Part shown: piece by piece, positions 49,518 through 58,610 of the stretch
Layout of the letters: every line of letters begins with the position of its first letter
Position numbering within the stretch: position 1 is the stretch's first letter
From: DATKCA01 sp035544675
GTDB taxonomy: Bacteria; Acidobacteriota; Thermoanaerobaculia; Gp7-AA8
Assembly: GCA_035544675.1 (NCBI GenBank)
Contig: DATKCA010000148.1
Location: forward strand, 5,170-69,169
Reading direction: 5' to 3'
Length of the DNA stretch: 64,000 nt
The notes under the pieces: generated by a model
Database searches by the model: none
Seen by the model: the letters and a program-made list of their open reading frames with translations, nothing else
Told to the model about the DNA's origin: nothing
Program-made: the position numbers and the translations under genes

Positions 49518-50636
49518 ATGCGCATCGGCATACCGAGCGAGATCAAAGACAACGAGAGTCGCGTGGGGATGACGCCCTCGGGCGTGCGCGACCTGAGCCT
49601 GGACGGCCACGCGGTCTTCGTCCAGAGCGGGGCCGGAAACGGCAGCGGATTCAGCGACGGGGAGTATGCAGCCGCGGGCGCGAAGATCCTTCCCGACGCC
49701 GACGCGGTGTTCAGCGAGTCGGACATGATCGTCAAGGTCAAGGAGCCGATCGAGGCGGACCTGAAACGGATGAAGGACGGCCAGCTTCTCTTCACGTATC
49801 TTCACCTGGCGCCGGTTCCCGATCTCACGGCCACCCTGCTGCAGAAGAAGATCACCGGCATCGCGTACGAGACGATCACCGGGCGCGGAGGGTCGCTTCC
49901 GCTGCTGACGCCCATGTCGGAGGTGGCGGGCCGGATGTCGGTGCACATCGGCGCGTACTACCTGCAGCGTCCCAACGGCGGCCGCGGCATTCTCCTGGGC
50001 GGAGTGCCGGGCGTACTGCCGGGCGATGTTGTGATCATCGGCGGCGGCATCGTCGGCATCAACGCCGCGAAGATGGCCCTGGGACTGGGAGCGCGCGTGA
50101 CGATTCTCGACACCAATCTCGATCGCCTGCGCTATCTCGACGACGTTTTCCGCGGCGCGATTCAGACTCTCGCTTCCAGCAAGGCGCATATTGCGGAGGC
50201 CGTCGGTCACGCCGATCTGCTCATTGGCGGCGTGCTCATCCCGGGCGCCGCGGCGCCGAAGCTCGTGACACGCGACATGATCGGCACGATGAAGAAGGGA
50301 GCGGTCATCGTCGATGTGGCCATCGATCAGGGCGGCTGCGTGGAGACGGCCAAGGCCACCACTCACTCCAATCCCGTGTACGAGGTCGACGGCGTGGTGC
50401 ACTACTGCGTCGCCAACATGCCCGGCGCCGTTCCGCGCACGTCGACGATCGCGCTGACCAACGCCACGCTTCCCTACACGCGCCGCATCGCCAGCCTCGG
50501 CTTCCAGAAGGCGATCGAGGACATCGGTCTGGCCGAAGGCGTCAACGTCTACAAGGGCGAGATCACGTACCGGGCAGTGGCAGAGTCTCAGGGTCGCAAC
50601 TACACGGCGCTCAACCAACTGCTGTCATGCGACTGA
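49518..50636 (+). CDS. ald: Alanine dehydrogenase
   Basis: 372 residues, normal length. Start ATG 49518 (MRIGIPSEIKDNESRVGMTP) has GGAGGAG with good spacing; an in-frame GTG at 49503 lacks one. Family signatures: KVKEPIEADL, LFTYLHLAP, GGVPGVLPGDVVIIGGGIVG (NAD-binding GxGxxG), DVAIDQGGCVET, ANMPGAVPRTST. It interconverts L-alanine with pyruvate and ammonia using NAD in the cytoplasm, feeding nitrogen assimilation or alanine catabolism. Confidence 0.96.
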   Translation: MRIGIPSEIKDNESRVGMTPSGVRDLSLDGHAVFVQSGAGNGSGFSDGEYAAAGAKILPDADAVFSESDMIVKVKEPIEADLKRMKDGQLLFTYLHLAPVPDLTATLLQKKITGIAYETITGRGGSLPLLTPMSEVAGRMSVHIGAYYLQRPNGGRGILLGGVPGVLPGDVVIIGGGIVGINAAKMALGLGARVTILDTNLDRLRYLDDVFRGAIQTLASSKAHIAEAVGHADLLIGGVLIPGAAAPKLVTRDMIGTMKKGAVIVDVAIDQGGCVETAKATTHSNPVYEVDGVVHYCVANMPGAVPRTSTIALTNATLPYTRRIASLGFQKAIEDIGLAEGVNVYKGEITYRAVAESQGRNYTALNQLLSCD

Positions 50637-50715
50637 TCATCACGGAATGGAGCGCGGGTGTCCCCACCCGCGCCCGCGTGCGGCGCCGTCTCCGCAAGCG
50701 CTCGACCGGCCAGAT

Positions 50716-51612
50716 GTGACGCGCCTCTTCGTCATTGCAGAGCCAGACGTAGAGCGCCGCGCGTGTCGCGCGGCGACGGCGGCCGCCACGGCCGCCGCTT
50801 CACTCGAGCTCGCCCCTTCCATCGAAGAAGCGGACGTCGTTCTCGTCGGACCACGTCAGCCTGCCGAGCTGCGAGCAGCGCTGCCGCAGGCTCGTCGGGT
50901 CCGATGGATTCACGCGCTGGCCGCCGGAGTGGAGTCCCTGCCTCTGGGCGAGATCCACGCGCGCGGCATCGTGCTCACGAACTCCCGCGGCCTCTACGGC
51001 GACGCGCTGGCCGAGTTCGCGATCGCGGCGATGTTGTGGTTCGCGAAAGACCTCCGCCGCCTGGACCGCAATCAGGCAGCGAGGCGGTGGGAGCCGTTCG
51101 ACGTGGAGCGGCTGGAGGGAAGGACCGCCGGCATCATCGGCTACGGCGGGATCGGGCGGGCCGTGGGGCGGCGCGCGGAGGCGCTCGGCATGCCAGTGCT
51201 CGGAGCACGGCGGAACGACCCGGTCGACCAGCTGATCGCCTCGTCCGACTATCTCGTGCTGGCCACGCCGCTCACGGCCGGGACGCGCGGCCTGATGTCA
51301 CGCCAGCGCCTGGCCACGATGCCGTCGCGCGCGGTGCTCATCAACGTGGGGCGCGGAGCGCTCGTCGACGAGATGGCCCTGGTCGATGAACTGGCCCGGA
51401 TCCGCGGCGCGGCGCTCGATGTGTTCGAGACCGAGCCGCTTCCGGAAACGAGCCCGCTCTGGGGGCTCGACAACGTTCTGATCTCCCCTCACTCGGCCGA
51501 CCACACCGCCGACTCGCACGAGCGGACCCTCGATTTTTTCCTGCAGAATCTCGAGCGCTTCGAGAAGGGCGAGCCTCTGCAGAACGTGGTCGACCTCGCC
51601 AGGGGCTACTGA
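50716..51612 (+). CDS. D-2-hydroxyacid dehydrogenase (NAD-dependent)
   Basis: 298 residues from GTG 50716 (V/M-TRLFVIAEPDVERR), preferred because the upstream open codons encode low-complexity Pro/Arg sequence. Rossmann motif GIIGYGGIGRAVGRRAEALG; LVLATPLTAGTRGLMS; INVGRGALVDEMAL (catalytic Arg region); LDVFETEPLPETSPLW (Glu); LISPHSADHT (His). Family members reduce 2-oxo acids such as hydroxypyruvate or glyoxylate; the substrate is not determined here. Confidence 0.9.
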   Translation: MTRLFVIAEPDVERRACRAATAAATAAASLELAPSIEEADVVLVGPRQPAELRAALPQARRVRWIHALAAGVESLPLGEIHARGIVLTNSRGLYGDALAEFAIAAMLWFAKDLRRLDRNQAARRWEPFDVERLEGRTAGIIGYGGIGRAVGRRAEALGMPVLGARRNDPVDQLIASSDYLVLATPLTAGTRGLMSRQRLATMPSRAVLINVGRGALVDEMALVDELARIRGAALDVFETEPLPETSPLWGLDNVLISPHSADHTADSHERTLDFFLQNLERFEKGEPLQNVVDLARGY

Positions 51613-51619
51613 CCAGTTC

Positions 51620-51640
51620 GCCCGAGGCCCGAGGCCCGGG
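51620..51640. repeat. Heptad array 6 (GCCCGAG type), 3 units
   Basis: Units GCCCGAG, GCCCGAG, GCCCGGG, directly upstream of the groESL promoter (-35 at 51648). Confidence 0.7.
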
Positions 51641-51647
51641 AACCCCC

Positions 51648-51677
51648 TTGACAGAAATAGCCCTGAATTCATATTGT
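51648..51677 (+). promoter_or_regulatory. groESL promoter
   Basis: TTGACA at 51648-51653 and TATTGT at 51672-51677, 18 bases apart. The -10 touches the CIRCE element. The groES start is about 86 bases further, so this mRNA has a normal leader and Shine-Dalgarno. Confidence 0.8.
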
Positions 51678-51703
51678 TAGCACTCGTAACACGTGAGTGC
51701 TAA
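51677..51703 (+). promoter_or_regulatory. CIRCE operator (HrcA site)
   Basis: TTAGCACTC-N9-GAGTGCTAA, a perfect match to the CIRCE consensus. HrcA bound here represses groESL until heat or unfolded protein titrates GroEL. hrcA is not in the window. Confidence 0.97.
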
Positions 51704-51762
51704 CAAATCACGCGACGTCCTGTCGCGGTTTGGCTCTAACCACAACGAAAGGAGAAGGTTAC

Positions 51763-52074
51763 ATGGCAACAGCAACTGCTACTGCTCTGAAGATCCGTCC
51801 GCTTTACGACCGTATCGTCGTCCGGCGGAAGGAGGCCAAGGAGACCCAGCGCGGCGGAATCATCATCCCCGACACCGCCAAAGAGAAGCCGCAGGAGGCG
51901 GAGGTCATCGCCGTCGGCGAAGGGAAGTTCAACGATGAAGGCAAGCGGATGAAGCTCGACGTCAAGAAGGGCGACACCGTCCTGATCGGCAAGTACTCCG
52001 GCACCGACATCAAGATCGAGGACACCGAGTACACGATCCTGCGCGAAGACGAAGTGCTCGCGATCGTGGAATAA
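51763..52074 (+). CDS. groES: Co-chaperonin GroES
   Basis: 103 residues from ATG 51763, with AAAGGAGAAGG upstream. KIRPLYDRIVVRRKEAKETQ, the mobile loop RGGIIIPDTAKEKPQEAEVI and the barrel end YTILREDEVLAIVE are standard. It forms the heptameric lid of GroEL. Followed after 13 bases by groEL in the CIRCE-controlled operon. Confidence 0.98.
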   Translation: MATATATALKIRPLYDRIVVRRKEAKETQRGGIIIPDTAKEKPQEAEVIAVGEGKFNDEGKRMKLDVKKGDTVLIGKYSGTDIKIEDTEYTILREDEVLAIVE

Positions 52075-52087
52075 GGAGAAACAGACT

Positions 52088-53734
<1,647 letters not shown>

Positions 53735-53737
<3 letters not shown>

Positions 53738-53769
53738 TCCTTAGTCGTTAGTCCTTAGTCCTTAGTCGT
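53735..53769. repeat. Heptad array 7a (TAGTCCT type), 5 units
   Basis: Units TAGTCCT, TAGTCGT, TAGTCCT, TAGTCCT, TAGTCGT, then degenerate. Its first TAG is the groEL stop codon. The inverted partner is at 53829-53870, with the groEL terminator between. Confidence 0.9.
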
Positions 53770-53786
53770 TATCCTTTAGGCGTAGG

Positions 53787-53819
53787 GAGCGAGCCGGAAA
53801 CGGCTCGCTCTTTTTTTTT
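53787..53819 (+). terminator. Rho-independent terminator of groESL
   Basis: Perfect 10-bp stem GAGCGAGCCG / CGGCTCGCTC with loop GAAA, followed by nine T (53811-53819). Confidence 0.96.
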
Positions 53820-53828
53820 GCCTCCCCG

Positions 53829-53870
53829 TAAGGCCTAAGGCCCAAGGACTAAGGACTAACGGCTAAGCCC
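53829..53870. repeat. Heptad array 7b (TAAGGCC type), 6 units
   Basis: Units TAAGGCC, TAAGGCC, CAAGGAC, TAAGGAC, TAACGGC, TAAGCCC. It is in the reverse orientation to array 7a across the terminator. Confidence 0.9.
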
Positions 53871-54113
53871 GTCACGGGCCGGTGTCCAAATTCAACAGAT
53901 TGGTTGCAAATCTTCGGATGTTTGAATCCAGGAAACCGTCTCTCCCTCTAACCTGCACAGTTCATTGACATTACTAACTTGTGAACTTCGGCAAAGAATT
54001 TGTTATAACGTTCCTCGAAACCAGTTGTCCCCATCGTTCAGCCGTCCGTTTCCGCCTCGGGTCCGAGGAGGTTTTTGGAAGGTGGGGTCGTAACCATTGA
54101 AGGAGGGTCTTGA
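53871..54113 (+). promoter_or_regulatory. Leader/promoter region of the large TonB receptor
   Basis: This is the last part of the 376-base gap between groEL and the TonB receptor gene, after the heptad arrays. It is more AT-rich than the surroundings. TGT-TATAAC at 54001-54009 is a good extended -10, with TTGTGA about 19 bases before it; TTGACA at 53965 has no matching -10. A short hairpin CCTCGG-GT-CCGAGG (54055-54068) followed within a few bases by five T lies in the leader. AGGAGGG sits 6 bases before ATG 54114. I see no small ORF or riboswitch I can support. Confidence 0.5.
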
Positions 54114-57032
54114 ATGAAGTTGACACGGTATCTTCTAACCTTTATGGCCATTGCTCTCGTCAGCGTGAGCGGGGCCTTCGCCCAGGGCACGCAGACCGCG
54201 ATCCTCACGGGCACTGTCGCAGGCCCGGACGGCATCCCGCTGCCGGGCGTGACAGTCTCAGCGAGCTCGCCGGGTCAGATCGGCGGCGCTCGTACCACGG
54301 TCTCCGGATCGAACGGCGACTACATCCTGCGGGGCCTGGCACCGGGCCAGTACACGGTGACGTTCGAGCTCGGCGGCATGCAGACAACCAGCTCGACCAC
54401 GATGCTGCCGCTGGGCGGCACGACGCGACTCGATGCGACGATGCGCGTGGCCGTGACCGCAGAGACGATCACCGTCACCGGTGAGACGCCTTCGGCCCTG
54501 GAAACGCAGACGATCGCGACCAATGTCACCAAAGAGCAGGTCGATCAACTGCCGGTGGTTCGCACGCCGACGGGCATCGGCTCCCTCTCGGTAGCGGTCA
54601 CGGATCGGACGCCTGTTGGAGGCCAGCTCTCCATCAGCGGCGGCATGGCGTTCGACAACAGCATCCTGGTCAACGGCGTCAACGTCCAGGACCCGATCTT
54701 CGGCAGCACGAACAACCTCTTCATCGAAGACTCCATCCTCGAGACCCAGGTTCTGACCTCGGGTATTTCGGCGGAATACGGATCATTCACCGGTGGCGTG
54801 CTCAACGTCATCACGAAGAGCGGCAGCAATGAGTTCGCCGGCTCCCTGCGGGCGAATCTCACCAAGCCGGGATGGCGCGACGAAACGCCGTTCGAGAAAG
54901 AGCGCAATACCACGCGCGAGGGCGACATGGCCGAGGTTTACGAGGCCACGCTCGGCGGCCCGGTCCTCCGCGACCGGCTGTGGTTCTTCGGCGCCGGCCG
55001 TGACGAAGAGGGCCCCGATCCAGTTTCGTTGGCGGGCACCGGGACCTTTGTTCCTCGAGTGCGGTCGAACCGTCGCCTGGAGGGCAAGCTCACCGCCAAC
55101 CTCTTCTCGAACCACACTTTCCAGGGCTCATACATCGAGAACCCGGTGGAAGCGACACACGAGATTCAGGTCGGGCCTCTCGAGCTGCAGGCTGTCGGCC
55201 GCAATTCGTTACGTCTGAACGAGGGTTTCGTATTCAATTACAACGGCGTGCTGGCCAACAACCTGTTCGCCGAAGCCCGGTACTCGGAGAAGAAGTTCGG
55301 CTTCCGCGGTCTGGGCGGAACTCTCCGGAACATCGAGGAGAGCCCGATGCGATCGTTGGGCCGGCACTCGGCCCCCTTCCGCAATACAGGGGGGACCTTC
55401 AACGCACCGTACTTCGATGCGACGGATCCCGAGGATCGCAACAACGACCAGCTTTATGGCGCGCTCTCGTACTTCCTGAGCACCTCGAACCTCGGCAGCC
55501 ACGACATCAAGGGCGGCGTGGAGCGGTTCACGGTCACGCGCACCGGTGGCAACAGCCAGACCGCCACGGACTATGTGTTTTACACCAGCTACGTTGCTGC
55601 CGGAACGAGTGGCACAACTCCGCTGCTCGACTCCTCGGGGCGGATGATTCCGAGGTTTTTCCCCGGCGCTGTCGGCCAGACACGCATCGGCAACTGGATT
55701 TCCACTCGCGGCGTGGCCCTGGACACCACGACGGACAGCATCTACCTCAACGATCGCTGGGACCTGAACGCCAACTGGACGATCACGTTGGGCGTGCGTC
55801 ACGAGTGGGTGAAGGCCGAGACCGAAGGTCTCCCCAACACGATCCAGCCGGTCGATACGTCTGCGACTGTGCCTCGCCTCGGTGCTTCCTACGATCCGTT
55901 CGGCAACGGCCGCTTCAAGTTTGACTTGACCTACGCTGAATATGCCGGCCGTTATAATCCCGCCATCACCGGGGACATCACGCCGGTCGGCACCCCGGCC
56001 CTGCTGTACGGGTATTACACCGGCCCCGAGGGAACGGGACGTGATTTCGCCCCCGGCTTCGACCTGAGCAACTATGTCTTCTACTATGCCTCGGTCCCGA
56101 CCGGGAACCAGTTCGTCGAACCCGGTCTCTCCTCACCGATCAACGAGGAGATCACCTTGTCGGCCGGCATGGCCCTGGCCAGGGGTGGTTGGATCAAGGC
56201 GTCGTATGTCGAGCGCGAGCTCGGCAACTTCATCGAAGACTTCATCACCATCGATCAGGGATGCTCACAGATCGTATTCGGCGGCATCGATGCCGGATGC
56301 TTCGATAACGTGATACTTCGCAACAGCAACGCGGCCAAGCGCGAGTACAAGGCTCTGCAGTTCCAGGCCCGCTACGGCATCATGCGCAACTGGATGGTGG
56401 AGGGCAATTACACGCATCAGCTCCGCAACCACGGCAATTACGAGGGTGAAGCGGGTCAGAGCATTCCCTCTGGAACGCCGCTCTTCAACCGTCCGGAGAT
56501 CCAGTCTCCGCGTGAGTACCCAACCGGCAGACTGGCGCAGTTCCAGGAGCACAAGGTCCGGATGTGGACGACCTACAACCTCGGACTCGGTCGCGCGGGC
56601 AATCTCGGCCTCGGCCTGATCTACCGCTACGACTCGGGCCGGGTTTACAGCTTCGCCACCTCCGCAGCGCGAACGGCGATCCAGCGCGCGCGGAACCCGG
56701 GTTATAAGGCGTTACCGACAGCGACGATCTTCTTCGGCGACCGCGGCATCGGTGAGTTCAACGACACCTCGCTGTTCGATCTCTCCCTCACCTATGCCAT
56801 TCCCATCATCGGAAGAGTGGAGCCGTGGCTGAAGTTCGATGTCCGGAACGCGCTCAATGACGACACGCTGACCTCTCATAACACCGGAATCAGCGCTGAT
56901 CCGGCGAGCGCTCTGGATGCGGATGGTCTGCGCACCGGATTCACTCGCGGCGCGGCATTCGGGACAGCGGGCGGCGCGGGCAGCTACACCACTCCGCGCG
57001 AGTACTTCGTGTCCGCAGGAATTCGTTTCTAG
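54114..57032 (+). CDS. TonB-dependent receptor with carboxypeptidase-regulatory-like N-terminal domain
   Basis: 972 residues. Signal peptide FMAIALVSVSGAFAQ; residues 25-125 form a CarboxypepD_reg-like domain (TGTVAGPDGIPLPGVTVSAS, SNGDYILRGLAPGQYTVTFE). The plug domain follows (VTKEQVDQLPVVRTPTGIGS, DNSILVNGVNVQDPIFG, YGSFTGGVLNVITKSGSNEF), then a 22-strand-type barrel ending SAGIRF with the C-terminal Phe needed for outer-membrane insertion. OmpA/Oar-like receptors of this type are abundant in Acidobacteria. Ligand unknown. Strong AGGAGGG and a long leader contrast with the leaderless genes nearby. Confidence 0.94.
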   Translation: MKLTRYLLTFMAIALVSVSGAFAQGTQTAILTGTVAGPDGIPLPGVTVSASSPGQIGGARTTVSGSNGDYILRGLAPGQYTVTFELGGMQTTSSTTMLPLGGTTRLDATMRVAVTAETITVTGETPSALETQTIATNVTKEQVDQLPVVRTPTGIGSLSVAVTDRTPVGGQLSISGGMAFDNSILVNGVNVQDPIFGSTNNLFIEDSILETQVLTSGISAEYGSFTGGVLNVITKSGSNEFAGSLRANLTKPGWRDETPFEKERNTTREGDMAEVYEATLGGPVLRDRLWFFGAGRDEEGPDPVSLAGTGTFVPRVRSNRRLEGKLTANLFSNHTFQGSYIENPVEATHEIQVGPLELQAVGRNSLRLNEGFVFNYNGVLANNLFAEARYSEKKFGFRGLGGTLRNIEESPMRSLGRHSAPFRNTGGTFNAPYFDATDPEDRNNDQLYGALSYFLSTSNLGSHDIKGGVERFTVTRTGGNSQTATDYVFYTSYVAAGTSGTTPLLDSSGRMIPRFFPGAVGQTRIGNWISTRGVALDTTTDSIYLNDRWDLNANWTITLGVRHEWVKAETEGLPNTIQPVDTSATVPRLGASYDPFGNGRFKFDLTYAEYAGRYNPAITGDITPVGTPALLYGYYTGPEGTGRDFAPGFDLSNYVFYYASVPTGNQFVEPGLSSPINEEITLSAGMALARGGWIKASYVERELGNFIEDFITIDQGCSQIVFGGIDAGCFDNVILRNSNAAKREYKALQFQARYGIMRNWMVEGNYTHQLRNHGNYEGEAGQSIPSGTPLFNRPEIQSPREYPTGRLAQFQEHKVRMWTTYNLGLGRAGNLGLGLIYRYDSGRVYSFATSAARTAIQRARNPGYKALPTATIFFGDRGIGEFNDTSLFDLSLTYAIPIIGRVEPWLKFDVRNALNDDTLTSHNTGISADPASALDADGLRTGFTRGAAFGTAGGAGSYTTPREYFVSAGIRF

Positions 57033-57058
57033 CTCGGGGACTTACAGCAGTACGTGTG

Positions 57059-57087
57059 CGGGGCGGCTTCGGCCGCCCCGTTTTTTT
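57059..57087 (+). terminator. Rho-independent terminator after the TonB receptor
   Basis: Stem CGGGGCGGC / GCCGCCCCG with loop TTCG, then seven T (57081-57087). It lies 18 bases before the start of the GWxTD gene. Confidence 0.93.
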
Positions 57088-57104
57088 CCCGGAAAGGAAA
57101 CCGC

Positions 57105-58610
57105 ATGAAACGCATCTGGATGGGTCTCATCATCACCACGACGCTGGCCGGCGTCGCCGTGGCCGACCTCTCGTCCCGCTACACCGAGTGGGGGCAAGGG
57201 CCGGTCCAGCACCTGATGACGAAGGAGGAGATGGCGCAGTGGAAGGACATCCAGACGGATGCGGAGGCGCAGGCCTTCGCCGATCTCTTCTGGGCCCGCC
57301 GCGATCCGACGCCCCAGACCGAGCGTAACGAGTTCCGCGATGAATTCGACAAGCGTGTCGTACTCGCCGACCATCAGTTCACCACGCCGCGCATCAGAGG
57401 GGCCGTGAGTGATCGCGGAAAGGTCGTGATCCTTCTGGGATCACCCTGGCAGGTCGGCAGCAGAGGCGCGGCGGGGCGGTCGGCGGGGATGACCGGGAAC
57501 CCGACCAGCACTCCGGATGGTGGCATCGCCGTACAGAGTGCGCGCGCCGAGCCGGCCAGGCAGACCTGGACTTACGGCTACGACAGGAAGCCGCAGTTCA
57601 TCAAGCAAAAGGAAGTCACGTTCGTGTTTACCGAGGAAGGCCGTGATGACTGGCAGCTCGCTCTGACCGGGAGAGCCAATCCGGCAGCGATTCTGCGCGA
57701 CGCCGTCAACTCCTACATCGTTTCGCCAGGACTGACCAAGGCGCCTGTTTTTGCCGCCGCCACCTTGACTCAGCAGTCCCTGACCTCCTTCACCAATTCC
57801 GATCTGAAGAGCGCCTACGAGGCGGCCCGCTCCACTCAGAGCCTCCCATCCGGTCCCGCCTATCTCACCTGGGGCGAGTTTGTCAGTCCTGATGCCGAGC
57901 GATTCGTCTCGTTTCAGCTTTACGTGCCCGGCAGCGCCGGGATCGACTCCAGCCGGAAGCTCACGCTCTTCGGCGCCGTGGAGAACGCCTCCGGCCAGAT
58001 CGTTCGCGTCCTGGAGGAGCCGGCCACTCTGGATGCCGTCGGCAGCGACTGGTACATCGACAAGTCGCTGACCCTCGAGCCGGGGGATTACACCGCGATC
58101 TTCGGCCTGGCCTCCGAGGACGGAAAGCCGGTGGCGGTGACGAGAACGAAGATGACGGTGCAGGGACTCGACCCGGCGGCGACCGGTGTCTCGCCGCTCC
58201 TCCTCTCCAGCAGCATTCAACCCGGCGAGGTGGCCTGGGGCGACACCGAGCCGTTCACCTTCGGCGGGCTGAAAGTCGTGCCGAAGGGCGACGCGCAGTT
58301 CGGGACGACCGGCGATCTCTGGTACTTCGTAGAGATGAGGAACCCCGGCGTCACGGCCGAGGGTGCGCCGAACGTTCAGGTCAAAATCGACATCGAGGGC
58401 AAGACCGCCGAGCGCAAAGTGCGGATGAACTTCCCGATGGGGCCGGCCGAGATCACCAAGCTCAAGGGCGCGGAGAACCGATACGCCGTCGGCATGGCCA
58501 TTCCGCTGGAGAGCTTCAAGCCGGGCGACTACACGATGAAAATCCGCGTCGTCGACTCGATCCTCGGCAAGAACTACGATTTCGAGAGACAGTTCAAGGT
58601 GCGCGGCTGA
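57105..58610 (+). CDS. Secreted GWxTD-domain protein
   Basis: 501 residues from ATG 57105 (MKRIWMGLIITTTLAGVAVA signal; AAAGGAAA upstream). Residues 25-170 form the GWxTD domain (TEWGQGPVQHLMTKEEMAQW, FADLFWARRDPTPQTERNEF, RGKVVILLGSP). A C-terminal beta-sandwich part follows (LFGAVENASGQIVRVLEEPA, YFVEMRNPGV). The domain is common in exported proteins of Acidobacteria and relatives; function unknown. The sulfatase-fold gene begins right after its stop. Confidence 0.88.
   Translation: MKRIWMGLIITTTLAGVAVADLSSRYTEWGQGPVQHLMTKEEMAQWKDIQTDAEAQAFADLFWARRDPTPQTERNEFRDEFDKRVVLADHQFTTPRIRGAVSDRGKVVILLGSPWQVGSRGAAGRSAGMTGNPTSTPDGGIAVQSARAEPARQTWTYGYDRKPQFIKQKEVTFVFTEEGRDDWQLALTGRANPAAILRDAVNSYIVSPGLTKAPVFAAATLTQQSLTSFTNSDLKSAYEAARSTQSLPSGPAYLTWGEFVSPDAERFVSFQLYVPGSAGIDSSRKLTLFGAVENASGQIVRVLEEPATLDAVGSDWYIDKSLTLEPGDYTAIFGLASEDGKPVAVTRTKMTVQGLDPAATGVSPLLLSSSIQPGEVAWGDTEPFTFGGLKVVPKGDAQFGTTGDLWYFVEMRNPGVTAEGAPNVQVKIDIEGKTAERKVRMNFPMGPAEITKLKGAENRYAVGMAIPLESFKPGDYTMKIRVVDSILGKNYDFERQFKVRG

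Noticed and set aside
50645..50690. TGGAGCGCGGGTGTCCCCACCCGC as another family B element
   Set aside because: Only the first eight bases match family B; the rest is a different small inverted repeat.
50647..50715. Upstream ATG at 50647 as start of the hydroxyacid dehydrogenase
   Set aside because: The extra 23 residues are low-complexity Pro/Arg sequence derived from an inverted repeat; family homology begins at GTG 50716.
54055..54073. CCTCGG-GT-CCGAGG hairpin followed by T residues in the TonB receptor leader, as an attenuator or riboswitch
   Set aside because: The stem is six bp with a two-base loop and the T-run is short and offset. I see no conserved riboswitch pairing.
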